A DNA stretch of 52,674 bases, taken from contig CAJTSV010000015.1 in assembly GCA_910579075.1 (NCBI GenBank), positions 1 through 52,674 of the forward strand, in the 5' to 3' direction. The notes beneath the pieces are model-generated. The model ran no database searches and was not told where the DNA came from. It saw only the letters and a list, made by a program, of their open reading frames with translations. Made by a program: the position numbers and the translations under genes. Source of the DNA: an uncultured Eubacterium sp. Its GTDB lineage: Bacteria > Bacillota > Clostridia > Lachnospirales > Lachnospiraceae. Shown piece after piece: positions 33,619 to 42,059 of this stretch (position 1 is its first letter; every line of letters begins with the position of its first letter).

Positions 33619-34764
33619 TCATGTTTGCGAAAATTCATTTACAATCTCAATGACCCGGTCACTGATAAACTGCACATCATCATACGATAGCTGCAAATGC
33701 ATCGGCAGAGACAGAATGTGTTCACTGACATACGCTGCATATGGGCACTTTCCCCTGTCGTATGCATACATTTGGTATAATGTATTATCCGCATAATGGA
33801 CTCCTGGATAAATCCCATGCCGGTTCAGGTTTACGATTACTTCATCCCTGTTTTCCACAAGAATCTGAAAAAGATGGGAAGAAGATTCACAGTTCTTTGG
33901 AATATCAGCCAGTTTAATCCTGCCTGCATACTGTGCAAACCGTTCCTGATACCACCTTGCAATCTGCCTGCGATACGCATTGTCGCGGTCCAGATATCTT
34001 AACTGGACTATCGCAATTGCTGCAATTACAGAATTTCCATGCGCTTTTTCTCCAATATATTCAACATCATATCTCCATTTATAATTTCCAGAATTTGTAG
34101 TTCTTGTATAGGTATCTTTATTAATTCCAAGCCACCCTTTTTTGCGTGCAATCTCATCCAGTTTTCCATCCTTAAAGCAAAGCATTCCGCTGTCCGCAGT
34201 AGGCAGGTTTTTCACAGCCTGAAACGAATATATGACTGCATCTGCTTCATGACCCGGCATTTTTCCACTGACCCTGGTTCCAGCCATATGTGCGGCATCC
34301 AAAATCAGCCTGAGCCCCCTCTCTTTGCAGATACGGACAATATCATCATAATGTCCGGCATTGCCTCCTATCCCTACAAAAATGACAGCTCTTGTTTTCT
34401 CTGTAATCCGCTCCTTCACGGATTCCGGATTCAGGCACATCGTATTATCAATATCTGCAAATACAGCTTTCAGGCCTGCTCTTGGAATTGCATGATTCGT
34501 AGAAATAAAAGTAATTGGTGTAGTAATAATTTCATCCCCATCTTCCCAGCCGTTTTGTTCTTTTAATATTTCTACTGCAAAATTCAAGCCAATCGTGGCT
34601 GAATTCATATAATACGCAAAAGGAAGCCCTGTATATCTTTTCCATTTCTCCTCAAGCTGAACGGTCTTAAAGCCAAGGCCCGTCCAGCCCTTTTCCAGAC
34701 ATTCCTGAATCTCATTCAGGCATTCCTGCACCTCAAATTTCGGTGTAAACAGTTGAATCGCCAT
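33619..34764 (-). CDS. DegT/DnrJ/EryC1/StrS sugar aminotransferase
   Basis: PLP-dependent aminotransferase of 381 residues acting on a keto sugar nucleotide. The PLP lysine is K185 in FQAVKNLPTADSG and the ring-binding aspartate is D156 in LILDAAHMAG. Also seen: TPITFISTNHAIPRAGLKAV then FADID, and the C-terminal GIYPGVHYADN. AAGGAG precedes the ATG. The next gene is a GNAT, which supports formation of an acetamido deoxy sugar. The keto substrate must be made by an enzyme coded outside the window. Confidence 0.9.
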   Translation of the reverse strand: MAIQLFTPKFEVQECLNEIQECLEKGWTGLGFKTVQLEEKWKRYTGLPFAYYMNSATIGLNFAVEILKEQNGWEDGDEIITTPITFISTNHAIPRAGLKAVFADIDNTMCLNPESVKERITEKTRAVIFVGIGGNAGHYDDIVRICKERGLRLILDAAHMAGTRVSGKMPGHEADAVIYSFQAVKNLPTADSGMLCFKDGKLDEIARKKGWLGINKDTYTRTTNSGNYKWRYDVEYIGEKAHGNSVIAAIAIVQLRYLDRDNAYRRQIARWYQERFAQYAGRIKLADIPKNCESSSHLFQILVENRDEVIVNLNRHGIYPGVHYADNTLYQMYAYDRGKCPYAAYVSEHILSLPMHLQLSYDDVQFISDRVIEIVNEFSQT

Positions 34765-34799
34765 TATTTTCTCCTTTTATGTACAATTGCAAAACCATC

Positions 34800-35906
34800 T
34801 TATATTTTGATACTGCTTAACGCCTGCAGCCATTTTCCTGATACCCTGCTTTCACCATATAACTCCCTTATTTTAAAATTATTACAGGACATCTCACCCA
34901 GGTCTGCCTTTTCTATTATCCGGCACATGGCACGGCACATCCCATCCACATCGCCAATATCAGTCAGATATCCATTTCTCCCATTTATAATCAGTTTATC
35001 TGCGATACCTGTCCGCAGCCTCACAGATATAACCGGCATCCCGCTGCACATGGCTTCCAGCAGTACATTCGGAAATCCTTCCACTTCTGATGATAAAATA
35101 AAACATGATGCATCTTGTATTTTTTTCATAACATCCCTGACACTGCCAGGCAATTCCACATATCCTTCCAGCCCTTTTTCTTTCACGAGATTCTCAAGTT
35201 TTTTTCTAAGAGGCCCCTCACCATAGATTTTCAGCCTGAATTCTGGGTGGATTTTAATAAATTCTGCAAACGCCAGAATAAGTACATCAAATCTTTTTTC
35301 GTGCACCAGCCGCCCCGCAGCAGCAAAATAGTTATTTTTCCTATAAACGATTCTATCTGGAATGCTTGTTTCGCTAACTGGATTTGGGAGAACCATCACA
35401 CGCGGCATGTGCTTTTTTCGAATGGACAGAAAATATTTTTTCACAACCCGATTCTGGCAGATAACTGCATCTGCATGCATATATAATAGCCTGCACAGCC
35501 ATTGCACTCCTCTGCAATACCTCTCCGGGTCACTGCGCTCTGATATAACAGAAACGGTTTTCCGATTGACCAGCATTTTCTGCATAGCATTCAGATAATT
35601 GGCTGTATTGCAAAAAGATAAAACAGCATCCGGATTGTCTTTTCGGATTGTCCATGCAATATGAAAAAAACGCCTGCATACAACTGCTGGCAGCGTACTG
35701 ATAAATTTTATCCTGTCAGACCTGTCCGGCATCTGCCCCATGCCGTCTAAAATCACCCGGCCATCCAGCGGAAAATAACTTTCCTCATCTGTAAACGTTA
35801 TAATTTTTACAAAACTGCCCCTGTTTACAAAATTATTTGCCAGCGTGGCCATCACGCGTTCAGCACCGCCGCTTCTTAATCCAGGAATTAAAAAAATAAA
35901 TTTCAT
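34800..35906 (-). CDS. GT4-family glycosyltransferase
   Basis: GT-B transferase of 368 residues. The N-terminus FLIPGLRSGGAERVMATLAN is the classic GT4 start. The donor domain has YFAAGRLVHEKRFDVLI region, IYGEGPLRKKLENLVKEKGL and FILSSEVEGFPNVLLEAMCS with the E-x7-E pattern (E in EGFPNVLLE). It is close in kind to the GalNAc-alpha transferases PglA/PglJ, though linkage cannot be assigned. GGGGGCGAGG precedes the ATG. Member of the polysaccharide operon. Confidence 0.9.
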   Translation of the reverse strand: MKFIFLIPGLRSGGAERVMATLANNFVNRGSFVKIITFTDEESYFPLDGRVILDGMGQMPDRSDRIKFISTLPAVVCRRFFHIAWTIRKDNPDAVLSFCNTANYLNAMQKMLVNRKTVSVISERSDPERYCRGVQWLCRLLYMHADAVICQNRVVKKYFLSIRKKHMPRVMVLPNPVSETSIPDRIVYRKNNYFAAAGRLVHEKRFDVLILAFAEFIKIHPEFRLKIYGEGPLRKKLENLVKEKGLEGYVELPGSVRDVMKKIQDASCFILSSEVEGFPNVLLEAMCSGMPVISVRLRTGIADKLIINGRNGYLTDIGDVDGMCRAMCRIIEKADLGEMSCNNFKIRELYGESRVSGKWLQALSSIKI

Positions 35907-35927
35907 GCCTCGCCCCCTTACTGCCTG

Positions 35928-37043
35928 TCAGATTTTTAATATGGCGTGTAAATCCTGCCCGATAAAGCTTTCCTGATAGCACTGGATGCTGTTTTCTGAC
36001 ATCTGATAAAGCATCCTGCTGTCAATATTTAAAATATCTTCTGCTGTCTGCCTTATGTTTGAGCGGTTTACGTTCAGCCCGGTATTTTTATTTTTCACGA
36101 TGTCAAAGTTTTCACCACTTCCTGCATTTAAAATCGGAAGCCCAAAACGCATATACTCAATGCTTTTTAATGACATGGTAGAATGAATGGATTCCCTTGG
36201 CACATTCAGCCCAAATACACACTGAGCAATAATCTCTGCCTTTTTACGTTCGTCAAACACGGTACCATAACAGATAATCCTGACGCCCGGCATCTGCAGT
36301 TCCTTTATCATCCTGTCCAGATTCTGCCCTTGTCCGATAATATGAACAGAACTCTTTCTGGACACGGACAGTATCTGTAACAAGCTCTTTACCAGGCTGA
36401 TATCTGTAATATGGTTTACATTTCCCAGATAGCAGAATGCAATCTCTTTTTCCGGCTGGAACTGATAATCAGGTATCTGAGTCCGGTTTGCTGCAGGCTT
36501 TAAGACTTCAACTGGTATCTTTATATTCTTGCCTGTAAAAAAATCCCTGCATTCTTTTGACACGCATACAAGCTTGTCTGCCGCTTCGATATAGTTATCC
36601 CTTAAATTTTTCCATTTATCAAAGGGCATGCGCAAAAGCTTCTGGTACTTTTTATATGGAAAGCTTTCCGGCCATGTATCATGACAATCAAATATCAGTT
36701 TTGCATGCTTATTTGCAGTCCTGTATCTGGCACAGTTTTTCACAAGTGTATTTGGCGGAAATATGCAGTACACCAAATCTGGTTTTAACTTTTCGAGTAT
36801 TTTCCCCGTCTTCCACGAAAAAACAACATGTGAAATCAGCCTTCCCGGTGAAATATTATTTTTATATCCTGGCACATGAATATGTATCGTTCCTTTCCGC
36901 CTGGCTTTTATATGTTTTTTCTGAATATGGTCATAATCTGAGGTGATATATGTCACCCTGTACCCTTTTTTCCTAAAATATGCGATGACACATTCCATCC
37001 ACATAGAATAACTGTTAAAACAGCTGATACATACACATCTCAT
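35928..37043 (-). CDS. GT4-like glycosyltransferase
   Basis: GT-B transferase of 371 residues, less conserved than its neighbours. N-terminal domain: CISCFNSYSMWMECVIAYFR followed by KKGYRVTYITSDYDH. Donor domain: IAFCYLGNVNHITDISLVKS, VHIIGQGQNLDRMIKELQMP and LKSIEYMRFGLPILNAGSGE. Its start lies one base beyond the stop of the upstream GT4 gene, with GGAGG inside that gene, so the two are coupled. Donor unknown. Confidence 0.85.
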   Translation of the reverse strand: MRCVCISCFNSYSMWMECVIAYFRKKGYRVTYITSDYDHIQKKHIKARRKGTIHIHVPGYKNNISPGRLISHVVFSWKTGKILEKLKPDLVYCIFPPNTLVKNCARYRTANKHAKLIFDCHDTWPESFPYKKYQKLLRMPFDKWKNLRDNYIEAADKLVCVSKECRDFFTGKNIKIPVEVLKPAANRTQIPDYQFQPEKEIAFCYLGNVNHITDISLVKSLLQILSVSRKSSVHIIGQGQNLDRMIKELQMPGVRIICYGTVFDERKKAEIIAQCVFGLNVPRESIHSTMSLKSIEYMRFGLPILNAGSGENFDIVKNKNTGLNVNRSNIRQTAEDILNIDSRMLYQMSENSIQCYQESFIGQDLHAILKI

Positions 37044-37044
37044 G

Positions 37045-38229
37045 TCATCTGCCTCCGATTACACAGTCCCGGTAACGTTCAAAAAATTCCCGTCTTTTTT
37101 TATCCAGCTTTTCTGCTTCATATTCTTTTGCTTTATAAAAATTTTTTTCTGCCTGTTCTTCCAGGCTGCCATGCAGTATTTCCACCAGTCTTTTACACAA
37201 AGCCCCCGCATTTCCTGCCGGAAACAGCATCTTCTTTTCCAGAAGTTCCCGGTTTCCTGCAATATCCGACGCAATCGCCGGGCATCCCCTGCTCATTGCT
37301 TCTACAAGCGCTCTCGAAAGCCCCTCAGAAAAACTCGGCTGAATATATAAATCAATTCCATCAATCCAGGATAATACTTCTTCATGGCGAAGCTGTCCCA
37401 TAAATGTTACCCTGTCTGTCAGATGATATTTCTGTACCTGAGATTTTAAATATGACTCGTCTCCCCCTCCAGCAAGCTCATAGCGGATATCCATTTTATC
37501 CCGCAGCATATCCATTGCTCTTAGTACATCCTGCTGTCCTTTATTTTTCGTTGCCAGATGTGCAGTTGTCCCTATTACAAACGCACCGCGTTTCTTATTT
37601 CTAATCTTTTCTATTCGCCGATTTAAAATGCCCTCATCGGTTTGAGCAATTACCACATCTGATACAGCGCAGGCAGCACCCCGTGAAGGATATTTCTTTT
37701 GAAGATACTCTTTCGTTACATACAGCACAAAAGATGCATTCCACACATCTCTGCGTACCCGGTACTCCATATATGGAGCAGCTATTTTTCCCAGTGTACT
37801 GTGTAACCAGTAATTAATAAATACTTCACCAGCACATTCCAGAACATATGCTTTATTCAGCTTTCTTGCAGCATCCACAGCCAGCAGTGCCAGAACTCCT
37901 CCCCGGATAAAAACCAAATCGGAACAGGCAACCGCCTTCAGCAGCGTTTTCTTTATTCTCGGTATAACCGTGAAGAAGCCTTTCACCGTATTCATATTTG
38001 GAATATCCAGAAACCGGATATGGCTCAGGCTGATTTTTTCCTGATGTGCTTCCTGATAAGTTTTGTCTATCTGATACACTCTGACAGCTGCAATCAATTC
38101 ATCTGCCACATCAAGATACCGGGCAAAAACCTCATCGGTCAGGGTTGTGCTGCAATAATCCCCATTGATATCTTTATAAACCGGCAAATCATGGCAGAAT
38201 ATTGCTCTTACCTTTTTCCGTTTACTCAT
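37045..38229 (-). CDS. GT4-family glycosyltransferase
   Basis: GT-B transferase of 394 residues and the first transferase after the chain-length gene. The donor domain is clear: GTTAHLATKNKGQQDVLRAM, YELAGGGDESYLKSQVQKY, VTFMGQLRHEEVLSWIDGID and IQPSFSEGLSRALVEAMSRG, with the E-x7-E pattern at EGLSRALVE. The N-terminal acceptor domain is about 180 residues. AAGGATG precedes the ATG 12 bases after the Wzz-like stop. Which sugar it adds is unknown. Confidence 0.9.
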   Translation of the reverse strand: MSKRKKVRAIFCHDLPVYKDINGDYCSTTLTDEVFARYLDVADELIAAVRVYQIDKTYQEAHQEKISLSHIRFLDIPNMNTVKGFFTVIPRIKKTLLKAVACSDLVFIRGGVLALLAVDAARKLNKAYVLECAGEVFINYWLHSTLGKIAAPYMEYRVRRDVWNASFVLYVTKEYLQKKYPSRGAACAVSDVVIAQTDEGILNRRIEKIRNKKRGAFVIGTTAHLATKNKGQQDVLRAMDMLRDKMDIRYELAGGGDESYLKSQVQKYHLTDRVTFMGQLRHEEVLSWIDGIDLYIQPSFSEGLSRALVEAMSRGCPAIASDIAGNRELLEKKMLFPAGNAGALCKRLVEILHGSLEEQAEKNFYKAKEYEAEKLDKKRREFFERYRDCVIGGR

Positions 38230-38241
38230 GGAATCTCATCC

Positions 38242-39663
38242 TTACCCTTTCCTTTTTAAACTCCAGCTGTTACAGCCTGCATCTTCAAACAAAACAGCTC
38301 CCATGACTTCGATACCATTATGCTGGTAAAACTCCATTTCTTCATCAATATTTCTGTGCGCAGTCTTCCCTGTCCTGCATATCATCAGAACATGTCCCTG
38401 TTCGGCAATCCTATCCCATTGCGACATATCCCTGTTCACATCTTCGGCCTGCAGCGTTTCAATTCCCGACTCCTTCAGGCCCTGGGCAATCTCATTCAGG
38501 CATTTCTTTTCCGTCTCATCCAAGACGGTTGAGGCTGTCAGGCAGACCCTTTGAATTCCCTGGTTTCTGCACGAAAGCCGCAGACGGTTTAACACATACT
38601 CTGTTCTCTGTCTCCTGTTCTTATCCAGCTTTTCCGTCATGGATATGCTGCCATAAAACGGAATATTATAATTCAGCCGGAATTCCGAAGCGCTATTTAC
38701 CGTGCCAGAAAGCAGATACAGGCACGTACAGATTACACAATGCAGGAAAATGCCTCCCGCAAATGCAAGCAGTACATATTTTCCACGAAACCAGTTCGAT
38801 TCCTGCAATTCATCCTTTTCCGGTTCTTCTTCTGTCAGTCCGTAAGCAAGCTTCTGTTCTTCGCTAAATCCATCCAATGCTGCTTTCAGGCTCGACCGAT
38901 ACCCTTTCAGGGATTCCCGTTTATCACGCTGCAGTGTCTGCAAACTGCTGTCAGCAGTTATCTTATGCATGCTGCTTACCAGTGTCAGCGTATGTTTTCC
39001 ACACTCCTTTTTCAAAACTGCATGGTACTCCTCTAAAGCTTCCTGTATGCTTTCTGAAAGCTGCTCTGCCTGTTTCGCATTTTTCCCGGTTACTTCCACA
39101 TACAGCAATGTTTCCTTGGGCATATCGCCTTCCGTTCCATTCGTAATGCGGTATGTATCGTCCGTCCTCTGCCATGCCCGGATAATTTCCTGCAGATAAC
39201 TGCTGTCCATATTCCATCTTCTGTTGTCTGCCTCTTTTATCGCCTCTGTTACACCTCCATTTGTCAGAAAAGTCAGATAGCCCTCTGTTATTTTCAAAAG
39301 ATTCCTGCCTGCTGTATTGTCAATGCTGTATAAAGATACAACACTGTGCTTATGGTATGGGTCAGCCTGCATCAGGACAGAATTTTCCAGATATTCTTCC
39401 AGTTTTTGCATTTCTTCCGCAGCCAGGGCAGTATCATCCACTGCCTGCTGTTCTTCCTGTGTCAGTTCAATCTCCTGTATATCAGAAAAATCTTTCTCCA
39501 AAACTTTTTGCCCGTTTTTCACATACAGCAGGCAGCATGCCAGAGCCGCAGAGGCAATTCCCAAAGCCACAGCATATTTCCATTTTCTGCAGATTCTGCA
39601 CAGCAGCTGTGCTAAATCAATTCCAGCTTCTTCTGTTTTTTTCCAGGATTGGTTCCCGTTCAT
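38242..39663 (-). CDS. Wzz-like chain-length protein with degenerate kinase-like domain
   Basis: Protein of 473 residues, first gene of the polysaccharide operon. One membrane helix lies at about 31-48 and a second near 290-312. Between them is a long extracytoplasmic helical region, the Wzz/YveK arrangement that sets chain length. The C-terminal ~150 residues resemble a BY-kinase (CpsD/Wzc) domain in position and strand order: RTEYVLNRLRLSCRNQGI, then RVCLTAS, then ECL-type helix KCLNEIAQGLKESGIETL. But the expected GxxxxGKT loop reads TASTVLDETEKKCLN, with no glycine-lysine. It should not bind ATP in the usual way. AAAAGGAG precedes the ATG. Chain-length role is likely; kinase activity unlikely. 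Confidence 0.8.
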   Translation of the reverse strand: MNGNQSWKKTEEAGIDLAQLLCRICRKWKYAVALGIASAALACCLLYVKNGQKVLEKDFSDIQEIELTQEEQQAVDDTALAAEEMQKLEEYLENSVLMQADPYHKHSVVSLYSIDNTAGRNLLKITEGYLTFLTNGGVTEAIKEADNRRWNMDSSYLQEIIRAWQRTDDTYRITNGTEGDMPKETLLYVEVTGKNAKQAEQLSESIQEALEEYHAVLKKECGKHTLTLVSSMHKITADSSLQTLQRDKRESLKGYRSSLKAALDGFSEEQKLAYGLTEEEPEKDELQESNWFRGKYVLLAFAGGIFLHCVICTCLYLLSGTVNSASEFRLNYNIPFYGSISMTEKLDKNRRQRTEYVLNRLRLSCRNQGIQRVCLTASTVLDETEKKCLNEIAQGLKESGIETLQAEDVNRDMSQWDRIAEQGHVLMICRTGKTAHRNIDEEMEFYQHNGIEVMGAVLFEDAGCNSWSLKRKG

Positions 39664-39730
39664 TTTTTTCTCCTTTTCCGATATCTTACTGATTTATTCT
39701 TGCTTGCAATATCCAGATTCCCTGCTTATA

Positions 39731-39770
39731 CGGGCATTTTCCCGTTACTGTTCACTCCGTGACCAGTAAC
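39731..39770. repeat. Two adjacent hairpins in the leader of the polysaccharide operon
   Basis: CGGGCATTTTCCCG (39731-39744) is a small hairpin. It abuts a 27-bp near-perfect palindrome (39744-39770) whose arms GTTACTGTTCAC and GTGACCAGTAAC differ at one position around a three-base centre. They lie between the XRE gene and the Wzz-like gene, so they could act as RNA structure, operator or a repetitive extragenic palindrome. Confidence 0.6.
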
Positions 39771-39807
39771 ATTTTCCCATCATCTTTCTATGAAGTAATG
39801 AAATAGT

Positions 39808-40095
39808 TCATGCCCTGTTCACAATCTCAGCAGCAGACTTCATAAGATTCCATAAATCCAGCACTGCATCCGCCGGATGCTCTGTTCCCCAAAGAAGGCT
39901 GTCTGCATCTTTACCCAGGATTTTACAGATATCCGCAAAGGTTTCCAGACTCATGTGCCGTGTTCCACGTTCAATATGTCCCATAAAGGAAAGACAGATG
40001 CCGCACTCTTTCGCAAGCTTGTCCTGTGACATTCCTTTTTCTTTCCTTGCTTTCCGGATTCTCATCCCCATGCCCGCATAATCCAGTTCCTGCAT
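39808..40095 (-). CDS. Small XRE-family regulator upstream of the polysaccharide operon
   Basis: Helix-turn-helix DNA-binding protein of 95 residues. The XRE domain (about 10-65) reads RIRKARKEKGMSQDKLAKEC, then CLSFMGHIERGTRHMSLETF. The short C-terminal tail has no recognisable ligand domain. GGAGG touches the ATG at 40101 but is six bases from the ATG at 40095, so 40095 is preferred. It lies directly ahead of the Wzz-like gene in the same direction. A perfect 27-bp palindrome is 69 bases upstream of its start, which fits self-regulation and perhaps control of the operon. Size and place resemble SinR/EpsR-type regulators. Confidence 0.82.
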   Translation of the reverse strand: MQELDYAGMGMRIRKARKEKGMSQDKLAKECGICLSFMGHIERGTRHMSLETFADICKILGKDADSLLWGTEHPADAVLDLWNLMKSAAEIVNRA

Positions 40096-40163
40096 ATGCA
40101 TCCTCCTCTCTTTCAGTCTCTGCTTGTACTTTTATCTTTCACTGACTCTAAATAATTCTTTTA

Positions 40164-40190
40164 GATAACATTTTGTTATAAAATGTTATC
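40164..40190. promoter_or_regulatory. Perfect 27-bp palindrome, probable XRE operator
   Basis: Arms GATAACATTTT and AAAATGTTATC are perfect complements around GTTAT. It is followed by TGCTAGT. The same core and the same TGCTAGT occur again at 40464-40495. It lies 69 bases upstream of the XRE gene start. Confidence 0.6.
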
Positions 40191-40447
40191 TGCTAGTATT
40201 TTATATCAATCCGTCTTGTTTTGCAACCCTTAGGAAAAAATTGTTACTATTTCATAATTTCGTAAAGGATTTTCTTTGTTTAGAAATTATTTTTTGTTAT
40301 AAATCCACAAAAATTCATTGGGGATAACATGATAAACACAATGTGCTGAAAAGGCAGAAATATGAAATATGCAGATTTTTTGCCAGTCGTTTTTTTCATC
40401 CAGTTTTGTGAAAACCCGCATAAAATAAGGAATTGCGGATTTCAGGC

Positions 40448-40495
40448 ATAACATTTTAGACACAACATTTTATAACAAAATGTTATCTGCTAGTT
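40448..40495. promoter_or_regulatory. Second copy of the palindromic operator plus a half-site
   Basis: AACATTTT and AAAATGTT (40464-40484) flank ATAAC, the reverse complement of the spacer in the first copy, and continue into ATCTGCTAGT as in the first copy. A separate half-site ATAACATTTTA lies at 40448-40458. Distance to the first palindrome is about 300 bp. Confidence 0.55.
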
Positions 40496-40578
40496 CTTTA
40501 AATTATAAGAGAAGATGGTTTTTTGAAAGATAAACAGAATGTAAACCCGGCCCGTTTATTAATCACACATGATAAACC

Positions 40579-40675
40579 GGGTCTGCTGCATGAAGAAAAC
40601 TGATACAAGATATAGCTGGTTTAAACCGTTCTTTTGTACGATATCCTGTATATATCTGCTTCGTGCAACAGCCCC
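40579..40675. repeat. Palindromic repeat element, copy 1 (97 bp)
   Basis: Begins GGGTCTGCTGCA and ends TGCAACAGCCCC, imperfect inverted ends. Internal sequence contains GTACGATATCCTGTATATAT. It aligns along its whole length with the element at 44930-45024 and is the more diverged copy. No coding sequence inside. Confidence 0.65.
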
Positions 40676-40751
40676 GAAAAAAATTCTTAAGTATTTTCTG
40701 CTCGTTATCTGGATTTCTTATCTATTCCATACTGAATCCTGAGCAGTTGTT

Positions 40752-40895
40752 TCAAATGAAATGTCCATGTGCTTTTTCAAGTATATCAACATTTTTACAG
40801 AACAACTACCGCTGACAATTTGGGTTCATACACCGTCCCATAGATTCTGCATATAATTTTCTTTTAGCAGATTCATCTATATATCTGCGATTCAT
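40752..40895 (-). pseudogene. HNH endonuclease remnant
   Basis: From the ATG at 40895 (GAGAGG upstream) the frame reads NRRYIDESAKRKLYAESMGR then CMNPNCQR and a TAG stop. It continues after the stop as LFCKNVDILEKAHGHFI. This is the N-terminal zinc and HNH start of a common family, where CxNPxCQ is followed by an acidic DxxEKAHI motif. The premature stop, the changed AHI motif and the missing second half make it a pseudogene. Confidence 0.55.
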
Positions 40896-41010
40896 CATAT
40901 AACCTCTCTATATTTCTATGAATATCCAGCTTTATTGTTAGCAATAATTTACTACATGCCTTATACATTAAATTATAGTTTCGACATTATCTTCCACTTA
41001 GAAACATCCA

Positions 41011-41260
41011 TTATTTTTCACTATTGATAAGAACATCTAATTCCTCTGCCGAAGCAAAATCTCTGATATCAGGCGCTTTTCCGCCTATTCCCTTTTCCTT
41101 TCTCCATTGTGCCGCCGTATCGTCCCGATTTTGATATAATACCAATTGCATCTGTTGCTTTTATCCACTGCTGCAGTGTCAATGCAAATACATTATCTCC
41201 CGATTCCGCTTGAAACCTACGAATTTTATAGGATAAGCATTCAGCATATATAACAGGCAC
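41011..41260 (-). pseudogene. KilA-N domain protein remnant
   Basis: One frame gives VFALTLQQWIKATDAIGIIS then KSGRYGGT, the hallmark of phage KilA-N proteins. After GGT the natural continuation (YAHKDIAFEFASW) is absent; one frame over, QWRKEKGIGGKAPDIRDFAS and ELDVLINSEK run to a stop at 41011, resembling the family's late region. So an internal deletion with frameshift has joined the two ends. The 5' part is also lost. Confidence 0.6.
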
Positions 41261-41445
41261 TCTTGCAGCAATTTCTCTGGATTATGTTCCAATTCTATTA
41301 TCGCTTTTATTTTGTTATTATTCTCAATAATCTTTTTTCTCTTTACACCAGTTTTTCAGGGTCAAATGGACTGCACATGGTATAGTATTTGCCGTAAAAA
41401 TATGGTATACTATAAATAGCTTAAAATTTGATTGGAGGAATTTTT

Positions 41446-41631
41446 ATGACGGCAGAAAAAGCATGGGATTATGCTATTGGCATGATTAAAGCGGATGGGC
41501 TTGAGCCGACTGAAGACTTTAAGAAATATATTGAATTGGAAAAAGCTGGCAAGGCTACTACAGAAAATCTCAAACAATACCTTGATAAAAAGTATAAGGC
41601 GAAGTATTTTATCTGCTGCGCCATACGTTAA
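41446..41631 (+). CDS. Small VbhA-like antitoxin, tail probably altered
   Basis: Protein of 61 residues beginning MTAEKAWDYAIGMIKADGLE and continuing PTEDFKKYIELEKAGKATTE. This spacing (helix, GLEP, helix, GKxTT, helix) is like VbhA-type antitoxins that inhibit Fic toxins. GGAGG seven bases before the ATG at 41446 is a strong ribosome site. The end, KYFICCAIR, is unlike the family and probably comes from a junction. No Fic domain gene follows, only fragments. So it is an orphan or relic; family call is moderate. Confidence 0.45.
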   Translation: MTAEKAWDYAIGMIKADGLEPTEDFKKYIELEKAGKATTENLKQYLDKKYKAKYFICCAIR

Positions 41632-41870
41632 CAGTACCAGCATAAAATAAAATGCCGCATCCGAAATCAGGTTCGGTTGCCGTCATATAAATGATACAAT
41701 TATACGAACTTTGGAGTATGCAAAGAACGGAACAATGGATGCTGAAATGCGAAAATTGTTTGATTTATAGTCTTTCGAGTTACTGGCACAAAACGGAATT
41801 AAATCTTTCAGCATTTACACTCTTTTCGGCAATAACATGAATTTCATAATAAAGGGGGTACATATAGAGG
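41632..41870. other. Degenerate stretch with one peptide remnant
   Basis: No intact gene. Positions 41687-41770 on the plus strand read 27 residues with protein-like composition, INDTIIRTLEYAKNGTMDAE and a short end, then TAG. It has no start codon or ribosome site. I do not recognise its family. Confidence 0.3.
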
Positions 41871-42053
41871 CATGGTGTTAGTATATATGCGAATATAAAG
41901 ACACTTATATATGGAAAAGATTTTATGTGTGATACATCAACGAAGGCTATTGAGGATATATGTCACTTATTGCAATGTCAGCCAGAGAATTTGATTGAAT
42001 GGAAAGTTGACATAAAGCCAGATTTGATATATGCAACCAGATTTAAGGAGTGA
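41871..42053 (+). pseudogene. Helix-turn-helix regulator, C-terminal remnant
   Basis: Sixty residues without a start: HGVSIYANIKTLIYGKDFMC, then STKAIEDICHLLQCQPENLI and EWKVDIKPDLIYATRFKE. The pattern T-x-AIEDICxxLxCQPxxLIE is the end of small Cro/CI-type regulators. A stop lies directly upstream in frame, so the recognition half is missing. Its end is 6 bases before the next ORF. Confidence 0.5.
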
Positions 42054-42059
42054 TACTCT

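Noticed and set aside
40543..40582. CCCGG...CCGGG hairpin as a terminator
   Set aside because: No gene ends just before it, arms pair only with a bulge, and it overlaps the start of the palindromic repeat element.
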